This document shows positions 5,696-10,475 of a DNA stretch of 10,475 nucleotides, in pieces. The position numbers were made by a program, and so were the translations under genes. Under the pieces are notes generated by a model. That model worked only from the letters and a program-made list of their open reading frames with translations. It did not search any database and was not told the DNA's origin. The number at the start of each line of letters is the position of its first letter. The stretch's first letter is position 1. The DNA comes from JBBQSU01 sp038234815 (GTDB lineage: Bacteria; Planctomycetota; Phycisphaerae; Tepidisphaerales; Tepidisphaeraceae): contig JBBQSU010000119.1 in the NCBI GenBank assembly GCA_038234815.1, positions 1-10,475 of the forward strand, written 5' to 3'.

Positions 5696-6112
5696 TTACC
5701 TCTTCATTTCCTGAAGTTTGAGACGAAAATCTTTGGCGCGGGGCGTTGGGGCCATGCCCTGAATGGCACGCTGTTCCTTACCTTCCAAGGTGATGCTCGA
5801 CCACATGCTGGTCGGCGTGCTGACCTGCATCCCCTGAAGATCGAACCACTCGAACTGATAGTTAAACGACTGGGTGATCGACCGAGTGTTTTCGATGTTC
5901 ACCTGAACTTGCAGGAGATCGCCGCGTGTGGTTTCCTGTACACTCACAATATTGGCAATCTTGGCCACATCACTGTCGGTGATGATGCGCTTGTCCTGCA
6001 CATAGTTGGGCGTCCCCACGGGGTTGGCCCGCTCGGTGGTATTGACCGTTTTGCAGCCCGCGGCCGCTAAAACCGCGCCCAGAAGTGCAACACTGACACG
6101 TTTACATCTCAT
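5696..6112 (-). CDS. ycfL: YcfL-type lipoprotein (DUF1425 family)
   Basis: The protein is 138 aa with a signal peptide and lipobox AAGC (Cys20, followed by Lys). The single domain shows the YcfL pattern: LLQVQVNIENTRS, then YQFEWFD (85-91), SITLEGKEQ, and APTPRAKDFRLKLQ at the end. The family has a beta-sandwich look and no established biochemical activity, but in enterobacteria ycfL lies directly upstream of lpoB, as here. ATG at 6112 has a strong SD, AAGGAG, five bases upstream. The gene begins 9 bp after the stop of the COG3014-type gene and ends 4 bp before lpoB, so the three are surely co-transcribed. Function is inferred from association with LpoB only. Confidence 0.8.
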   Translation of the reverse strand: MRCKRVSVALLGAVLAAAGCKTVNTTERANPVGTPNYVQDKRIITDSDVAKIANIVSVQETTRGDLLQVQVNIENTRSITQSFNYQFEWFDLQGMQVSTPTSMWSSITLEGKEQRAIQGMAPTPRAKDFRLKLQEMKR

Positions 6113-6121
6113 GGCTTCTCC

Positions 6122-7573
6122 TTATTTGAGCTTAAACTGTCGAACGATCAAGGGCGAGCCGGGTTGCACGCTCTTGATATAAATCACATTGACCACGCCA
6201 TCGATAATTTTGATCGGCCCGACGGTGGCATTCGGGCCCTTTTGAACACCGTACGGCAACTGTAACGTGAATGACCGGTCGTCGGGAGGGGAAAACCGAG
6301 CCATTTCGAATTTTTTGGGCAGGGAATTCCAACTTCGTAAATCGGCCTGAGTGAGGGCGGCGCTGACAATGAAGGTGCTGGCAAAAACAACCAGCTGCAC
6401 CATCGAATCCTGCTTTTTCACCGCTTCGTTGGCAGTGTATGAAATCGCCGCCTTCGTGGCTGCAGCGATGATCGTCTTAGTAATGACCATGGGCAGATCG
6501 TTGCTGAATTCACGGCTGACAACGGCATCCATATTGGCCAGCGGGACCAGTGGATAACGGCCGGCGCTGGTGCTGACCGCTAAATTATCCAGAAAATTCG
6601 GCTCGACCTTTAGCTTTGGAAACGCTACCCCGGCATAGGGCAAGCGCTTGGAGACCAGGAATAGCGGGATGTCGAGGCGCACTTCCTCGCGTTTGGGTGC
6701 CAGGCCGGTTTCGACAATGACGTAAACCACCGGCGGAACGTCCGTGCCGGCGGGGAGATTTTCCGCGTAGTCCAAGTCCGGGATCACATACTGGGGGTCG
6801 GAAATCATCCCCGCGACACGTTTGAGTGCTGTCGCCGCCTGCCCGCGGTCCGACGCGCTGGTCTGCGTCGTGAGGAAAAACATGCCTTGCAGCCATTCGG
6901 CAAACGGATTGACGTAATCGGCATATCCGGAGAAGTCCGCCAGGCTCGAGGTGACATTCGCGCTCAATTTCTTCTTAAAATCGTCGCTACCCGTGGATTG
7001 TTCTACATCAACCGAGTCGGGCTTGTTAGCATCCCCCTTCTCCTTAAGCGCCTGGGCTTCTTCGATTCGCTCGCCATTTCGCCTAACCGCCAATTGCTGC
7101 TGATCATAAGCACGCTTCAGTTCCACCCGCGCGTTGTCCAATTGTCCCTGTTCCATGTAGTTCAGGGACTTGTAGACGTTCATCATGATCCGGTCGTAGC
7201 CATAACCGGTGTAATCAAGCGTGGAAAGGTTGGACACCGCCGCGACCGCTTCACGCGAAATTTTCACGTCCGCTTCGGCGTCGAATTCGTCGACAAGTCG
7301 ATCGGCGCGCTCAAAGGCGGTGGTGCTGGCTTCGAGTTGTCCGCCCGCCCGCAGGATCGCGCCTTGTTCGAGATAGAAAACCAGCTTGTCCTTTCGATCG
7401 GCTTTTTCGGCGAGTTTGCCGGCCTCCTCACCTCCAGTCTTGTAATCGCCATGCGCATAGGGCTGCATGAAACGATCGGAAACGGTGTTATAGCCACAGC
7501 CGGTCAGATGCGCGATTGCCCAGACCGCAATGAGTGCGCCCAGCGTACGCCGGAATAGCCACGACTGTTCCAT
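6122..7573 (-). CDS. COG3014-type lipoprotein of unknown function
   Basis: The protein is 483 aa with a signal peptide and lipobox LTGC (Cys26, followed by Gly). The first half is helical with tetratricopeptide-like stretches (LVFYLEQGAILRAGG, then MNVYKSLNYMEQGQLDNARVELKRAYD). The second half has beta-rich segments and one moderately hydrophobic stretch (MVQLVVFASTFIVSAALT). This resembles the uncharacterised COG3014 group, found beside ycfL and lpoB in various Gram-negative bacteria. A longer GTG start at 7588 is open, but that codon lies inside the SD. ATG at 7573 has GGAGG seven bases upstream and gives a normal signal peptide, so it is preferred. An outer-membrane scaffold or assembly partner of the Lpo proteins is a reasonable guess, no more. 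Confidence 0.75.
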   Translation of the reverse strand: MEQSWLFRRTLGALIAVWAIAHLTGCGYNTVSDRFMQPYAHGDYKTGGEEAGKLAEKADRKDKLVFYLEQGAILRAGGQLEASTTAFERADRLVDEFDAEADVKISREAVAAVSNLSTLDYTGYGYDRIMMNVYKSLNYMEQGQLDNARVELKRAYDQQQLAVRRNGERIEEAQALKEKGDANKPDSVDVEQSTGSDDFKKKLSANVTSSLADFSGYADYVNPFAEWLQGMFFLTTQTSASDRGQAATALKRVAGMISDPQYVIPDLDYAENLPAGTDVPPVVYVIVETGLAPKREEVRLDIPLFLVSKRLPYAGVAFPKLKVEPNFLDNLAVSTSAGRYPLVPLANMDAVVSREFSNDLPMVITKTIIAAATKAAISYTANEAVKKQDSMVQLVVFASTFIVSAALTQADLRSWNSLPKKFEMARFSPPDDRSFTLQLPYGVQKGPNATVGPIKIIDGVVNVIYIKSVQPGSPLIVRQFKLK

Positions 7574-7594
7574 CCCAATTCCTCCCACCTGTCA

Positions 7595-7619
7595 GTTGAA
7601 CTACGTGACGTCGATCAAC
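7595..7619. repeat. Imperfect 25-bp dyad between the CsgG-like and COG3014-type genes
   Basis: GTTGA (7595-7599) and TCAAC (7615-7619) are symmetric around base 7607, and ACGT lies on both sides of the centre (7603-7606 and 7608-7611). The three bases between do not match. It occupies most of the 50-bp gap, just after the CsgG-like stop. It could be a binding site or a weak RNA stem within the operon; no T tract follows. Confidence 0.3.
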
Positions 7620-7623
7620 CCCA

Positions 7624-8544
7624 TCAGGGCTTGGCCGCTGCCGGGGCGACGGCCAATCGCAGCACGGCGCCGACATCAACGCCCTTGTCATCCATAATCT
7701 GCCCGCGACTGGTTCTGGGCTGTACGCTTATGATCTTCACCACGCCGACTTTCACTTCTTCCTTGCCGAGAGATTCGTTAGTATCCGGGTCGATCATTTC
7801 CTTGCCCAGTGCATAGCAGTCGAACATTTGACCGGCCGCAATACCCGTTCCGTCTCCGCGATTGATCGTCACCTGATCGTCGGTCCGTCCCACCACCTTG
7901 GCTGGGTACAGGACATCAACCATTCGATTGGCAATCTTGTCGGCCAGCTGATAGGCCAAATTGCTTATCATCGAGTCGTTTTCCTGGCCGGTCGTGCGGA
8001 CCATGTCCTGTTCCATGTTCAGATCGCGCGCTTCGACGGATATATTGGCCGTCTCCAGCACCTTCAGGGTGGTGGTGTCATACAAGATGGCAACCGCAGA
8101 GACGGCCATCGCGCGGCGGGTGCCGGCGGTCCGGCCGCCTTCCAACATCAGCTCCTTGCGCACGTCGTTAAAGCTGTCAATGGTCGTCACCAGCAGGTAC
8201 TTCGCCCCGGCGCCCTCCATCGCCTTGGCCAGTTTCGGGTCGTTTTTGTTCAAATTCCCGCTTAATGCGAGCGTGATTTCCTTCATCGCTTCGTCAAGCT
8301 GGCTGCGGTTGACCAAGGTGAACTTGCGCGTGTTCTGAAACCGGTCGATAAGCTGCGTGTCCATCGCCTGCTGCAATCGTTGCAGGGCGCTGGCGCTTCG
8401 GGCCGCGGCGGCGGCTTCGGCCAGGGCCGGGTTGACCTTGACCGCCCCGATCCCCATCGTCTCCTTCGTCTGCGCGATTGTCAGGGCCGACATGGCCGTC
8501 ATGCCAATCACTACCAGAAACACGATGCTCAATTTTCTAAACAT
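7624..8544 (-). CDS. Secreted CsgG/LpoB-like protein with FlgT-C-like C-terminal domain
   Basis: The protein is 306 aa. It has a Sec signal peptide with likely cleavage near LTIA-Q (about residue 24) and no lipobox Cys. Residues about 40-215 look like a CsgG/LpoB-type domain: RFQNTRKFTLVNRSQLDEAMKEI, GAGAKYLLVTTIDSF, then SVEARDLN and an amphipathic helix, LAYQLADKIANRMVDVL. Residues about 216-297 form a small beta-domain (VTINRGDGTGIAAGQMFDCY to GVDVGAVLRL) resembling the C-terminal part of FlgT-like proteins. ATG at 8544 has GGAG six bases upstream. CsgG itself is a lipoprotein curli-secretion pore, but no curli gene is here and the Cys is missing, so curli export is not supported. Its place in the Lpo operon suggests an envelope role. 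The tail ends APAAAKP. Confidence 0.7.
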   Translation of the reverse strand: MFRKLSIVFLVVIGMTAMSALTIAQTKETMGIGAVKVNPALAEAAAAARSASALQRLQQAMDTQLIDRFQNTRKFTLVNRSQLDEAMKEITLALSGNLNKNDPKLAKAMEGAGAKYLLVTTIDSFNDVRKELMLEGGRTAGTRRAMAVSAVAILYDTTTLKVLETANISVEARDLNMEQDMVRTTGQENDSMISNLAYQLADKIANRMVDVLYPAKVVGRTDDQVTINRGDGTGIAAGQMFDCYALGKEMIDPDTNESLGKEEVKVGVVKIISVQPRTSRGQIMDDKGVDVGAVLRLAVAPAAAKP

Positions 8545-8622
8545 GACTTACTCCATTGATATTTTCTATTTTTGTCCTGCGTTCATTCAGCAAAGTTCGT
8601 CGCTTAAGCCAGCCAGACCGTT

Positions 8623-9837
8623 CTAGCGATTGAACCACTGCTGAAACTGTGTCGGCTGGGTCGTGTTCGTTTTGACATCCGACTTGGTGTCGCTAGTCGA
8701 GCGGGCATCGACTCGGAACCCGCTTTGTTCAAGCATCTTCGCCATGCCTTCCATCTGCTTCACTTGTGCGTCGCTCAGCTTCGCCCCGGCCTTTAGTTCA
8801 TTTAGAAATTGCGAATTCTCTCGAAAGCGGGCATAGCCCGGGCCGTCCATCTGCATGGAGAAGTTGTAGATGCCGTTCTTGCGGATGTTAATGGTTTCGA
8901 CCACCGGCTTAAAACCCTCGCGGGTCAGGCGCAGTTTGGACAGGCCCGGACGGGCGTACAAAGCCGAGCCTTCGGTCGTGCCCGCGACGACGCCGTCCAC
9001 CGCCACCGTGACGGCCATCGCATTGATCTGATACTTGTTGGCCGAGACGACGTACTCGCCCTTCTCGTCCTTGACTATCTCGGGAATGCTCAGGTCGGTC
9101 ATCCCGCAGATGACGGTGAACGGAACCAGGTCCGGCGCCGCTGCGACTTCCGGTATCTTCTTCTCGTCCACCTTCTTCTTTAGCACTTCGGCCAGTGCTA
9201 CCGAGGCTTCATCAAGCAGGTCGTTAACCACGTCCGATTCCACCTGTAACTGGTCATTCTGCAAGAACCGCTTTGAAACGGTTATCGCATCGCCGGTTTC
9301 GGTGCCGCCGTCGTTGGCATTGGTCAGCTTGCAGGTCAGGCGCATTTTGTATTCGATAATGTCAGTCTGCACCTTGTCGCCCTTGTATTTGGCCCGATCA
9401 AAACCAAACGTCGTGATAGACGGATACATGATGTAGGTGGCGTTGAGGTTCTGGGCCAGCTTCAGGGCTGAAGTGTTACTTGAGAGGATCGCATCCAGCT
9501 TCGCCCCGGGGTCGTTTTTGTCAGCGACATTCGGCCCGGCGTCGGCAAACGCGCCCACGCTGTTAAGCACGTCCTCGCGACTGATGATGCTGAAGCCCAG
9601 GTCGGTGATCCGCGCGGCGATGAGGTCTTCCAGCACACTCACCTTGTCGTCGGGAACGCTCTTGGCGCGATTCTTTACGAAAATCGCCACTTTGCGGGCC
9701 GGACTGGACGCCGTTGCATCCTTTTTTGTCGCATCGCTCTTTTTTTCGACGGCTTCGTCAGCCGCTCGAACAAAGCCGCCCAGCGTAAGACACATCACCA
9801 TCACCGTTATTCCGATTGCGTGCAGTCGGTTTATCAC
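8623..9837 (-). CDS. Secreted CsgG/LpoB-like protein with PEGA-like domain
   Basis: The protein is 404 aa, with a signal peptide ending near FVRA-A (residue 25) and a Lys/Asp/Thr-rich linker. A CsgG/LpoB-like domain lies at about residues 47-225: KVAIFVKNRAK, ITDLGFSIISREDVLNSV, ALKLAQNLNATYIMYPSI, YKMRLTCKL and a closing helix. Next comes a PEGA-like beta-domain at about 275-330, recognised by VAVDGVVAGTTEGSALYARPG followed by LRLTREGFKP. The C-terminal 70 residues form a helix plus a polar Thr/Ser/Asp tail. The start is GTG at 9837, with AAAGGA seven bases upstream. It is the first gene of the run of six on this strand. PEGA domains are thought to be extracytoplasmic surface or scaffold modules. 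No catalytic motif is visible and the exact role is unknown. Confidence 0.65.
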   Translation of the reverse strand: MINRLHAIGITVMVMCLTLGGFVRAADEAVEKKSDATKKDATASSPARKVAIFVKNRAKSVPDDKVSVLEDLIAARITDLGFSIISREDVLNSVGAFADAGPNVADKNDPGAKLDAILSSNTSALKLAQNLNATYIMYPSITTFGFDRAKYKGDKVQTDIIEYKMRLTCKLTNANDGGTETGDAITVSKRFLQNDQLQVESDVVNDLLDEASVALAEVLKKKVDEKKIPEVAAAPDLVPFTVICGMTDLSIPEIVKDEKGEYVVSANKYQINAMAVTVAVDGVVAGTTEGSALYARPGLSKLRLTREGFKPVVETINIRKNGIYNFSMQMDGPGYARFRENSQFLNELKAGAKLSDAQVKQMEGMAKMLEQSGFRVDARSTSDTKSDVKTNTTQPTQFQQWFNR

Positions 9838-9886
9838 GTTGCGATCCTTTCCATTTGAGTTTCGCTACAAGGCCGAACTTCTGACC

Positions 9887-9914
9887 GTGTCCATCCTGAT
9901 TCCCAATCAGACAC
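9887..9914 (-). promoter_or_regulatory. Hairpin in the leader of the Lpo-like operon
   Basis: CTGATT (9896-9901) and AATCAG (9905-9910) pair perfectly around a three-base loop. GTGT (9887-9890) and ACAC (9911-9914) extend the stem across a five-base bulge. It lies about 50 bases upstream of the GTG at 9837 and downstream of the candidate promoter, so it would sit in the 5' untranslated region. Two CAGACA copies 10 bp apart (9908-9913 and 9918-9923) overlap it. Confidence 0.4.
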
Positions 9915-9954
9915 TCGCAGACAGCCCAGGGTTAGAGATGCGTTCCAGCACAAA

Positions 9955-9982
9955 AGTGTACCGTCTGTAAATGTTGACACAA
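9955..9982 (-). promoter_or_regulatory. Candidate promoter of the six-gene minus-strand operon
   Basis: Read on the minus strand, TTGTGT (9982-9977) and TACACT (9960-9955) are separated by 16 bp. They match the sigma-70 consensus at 3 of 6 and 4 of 6 positions. The location is sensible: 118 bp upstream of the first start codon and 41 bp after the RNase PH stop. The match is modest, and read-through from rph cannot be excluded, since no strong terminator is visible in between. Confidence 0.25.
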
Positions 9983-10023
9983 TATGTCCCGCACAGCCCG
10001 CTTCTAATTAGCTTGGATTTTCA

Positions 10024-10475
10024 TCAACCAAGGGCTTTCTGTTGGATCAACAAGAGCTTTTGGCAACCACTCGTGGCCAAGTCCAACATCTGATCGAGGC
10101 TTTGACGGTCAAACGTTCCGCCATTTTCGGCGCTGCCTTGAACTTCGACGAACCTTCCACCCCGGGCCATGGCCACGTTCAGATCGACCGAAGCTCGCGA
10201 ATCATTGTGATAGTCCAGATCAAGGCGCACCTGCCCATCGACTACCCCGACACTGACGGCGGCGATGGGATTGACGATCGCCTGCGCCGGTTTGTATCCG
10301 GGCCAATCGGCACCCGCCGGGGGCGCCGCAGGCAACTTGGCGACGGCATCGACCAGGGCCACATATCCGCCGCAGATCGCCGCTGTGCGTGTCCCGCCGT
10401 CCGCCTGCAACACCTGGCAGTCCAGCGCGATGGTGTGCGGGCCGATGCAATTTAAGTCGATCGCCGAGCGCAAGG
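10024..10475 (-). CDS. rph: Ribonuclease PH, C-terminal part (gene runs off the window)
   Basis: RNase PH is a phosphate-dependent 3'-5' exonuclease that trims tRNA 3' ends and forms a ring hexamer. The visible 149 residues cover the second half. They include RSAIDLNCIGPHTIALDCQ, the conserved VLQADGGTRTA phosphate-binding stretch, GGYVALVDA, AAVSVGVVDG, LDLDYHNDS (a variant of the usual DLDYxEDS, with Asn for Glu), DLNVAM and FVEVQGSAE. It ends in a normal helix, LLLIQQKAL, and two consecutive TGA stops. The N-terminal half lies beyond the window edge, so the start cannot be placed. It is upstream of and in the same direction as the Lpo-like operon, 186 bp away. Other RNA-processing links are limited to the beta-CASP gene at the far end. 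Confidence 0.95.
   Translation of the reverse strand, partial: LRSAIDLNCIGPHTIALDCQVLQADGGTRTAAICGGYVALVDAVAKLPAAPPAGADWPGYKPAQAIVNPIAAVSVGVVDGQVRLDLDYHNDSRASVDLNVAMARGGRFVEVQGSAENGGTFDRQSLDQMLDLATSGCQKLLLIQQKALG

Noticed and set aside
6887..7558. 223-aa open frame on the + strand
   Set aside because: It is a shadow of the COG3014-type lipoprotein gene in GC-rich DNA, with no SD and no domain.
7574..7588. GTG at 7588 as start of the COG3014-type gene
   Set aside because: The codon is part of the GGTGGGAGG SD region; ATG at 7573 has ideal spacing and gives a standard lipoprotein signal.
7624..9837. Curli secretion (csg) locus
   Set aside because: No csgA/B/E/F-like gene is present and neither CsgG-like protein has a lipobox; the neighbours point to Lpo-type functions.
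9974..9979. Perfect TTGACA on the + strand
   Set aside because: There is no -10 at 16-18 bp and no + strand gene downstream within the window.

Overview
The window looks like a chromosomal cell-envelope region from a Gram-negative-type bacterium, most likely in the Planctomycetota/PVC group, perhaps Phycisphaerae-like. That placement is an inference from gene content and sequence style, because no rRNA or other marker is present. The DNA is fairly GC-rich, genes have good Shine-Dalgarno (SD) sites, and lipoboxes and Sec signal peptides are frequent. I see no IS element, CRISPR array, tRNA or rRNA.

Left part (1-3640, + strand) is a reduced division-and-cell-wall (dcw) cluster. It runs mraZ, then an unusual spacer of about 0.8 kb with no credible gene but several hairpins and palindromes, then rsmH. 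These are followed by a membrane-anchored protein with two LysM domains and a short FtsL-like membrane/coiled-coil protein. Where ftsI and the mur genes normally follow, the strand switches and the cluster stops, with only 10 bp between convergent stop codons.

Right part (3651-9837, - strand) reads right to left as one probable operon. It begins with a secreted CsgG/LpoB-like protein carrying a PEGA-like domain and a second CsgG-like secreted protein with an FlgT-C-like tail. A COG3014-type lipoprotein, a YcfL-type lipoprotein and an LpoB-type lipoprotein follow with short gaps. A metallo-beta-lactamase/beta-CASP RNase ends the run. The ycfL-lpoB pair matches the enterobacterial pair in which LpoB activates the peptidoglycan synthase PBP1b. 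Upstream of the operon (10024 to the window end, - strand) is the C-terminal half of RNase PH.

The two halves therefore bring peptidoglycan/division proteins (MraZ, RsmH, LysM, FtsL-like) next to a three-lipoprotein plus two-secreted-protein Lpo-like set. The points most worth a second look are the structured mraZ-rsmH spacer, the 14-bp hairpin between rsmH and the LysM gene, the hairpin covering the FtsL-like SD, the abrupt end of the dcw cluster, and the five-gene envelope cassette with two differently decorated CsgG-like proteins.
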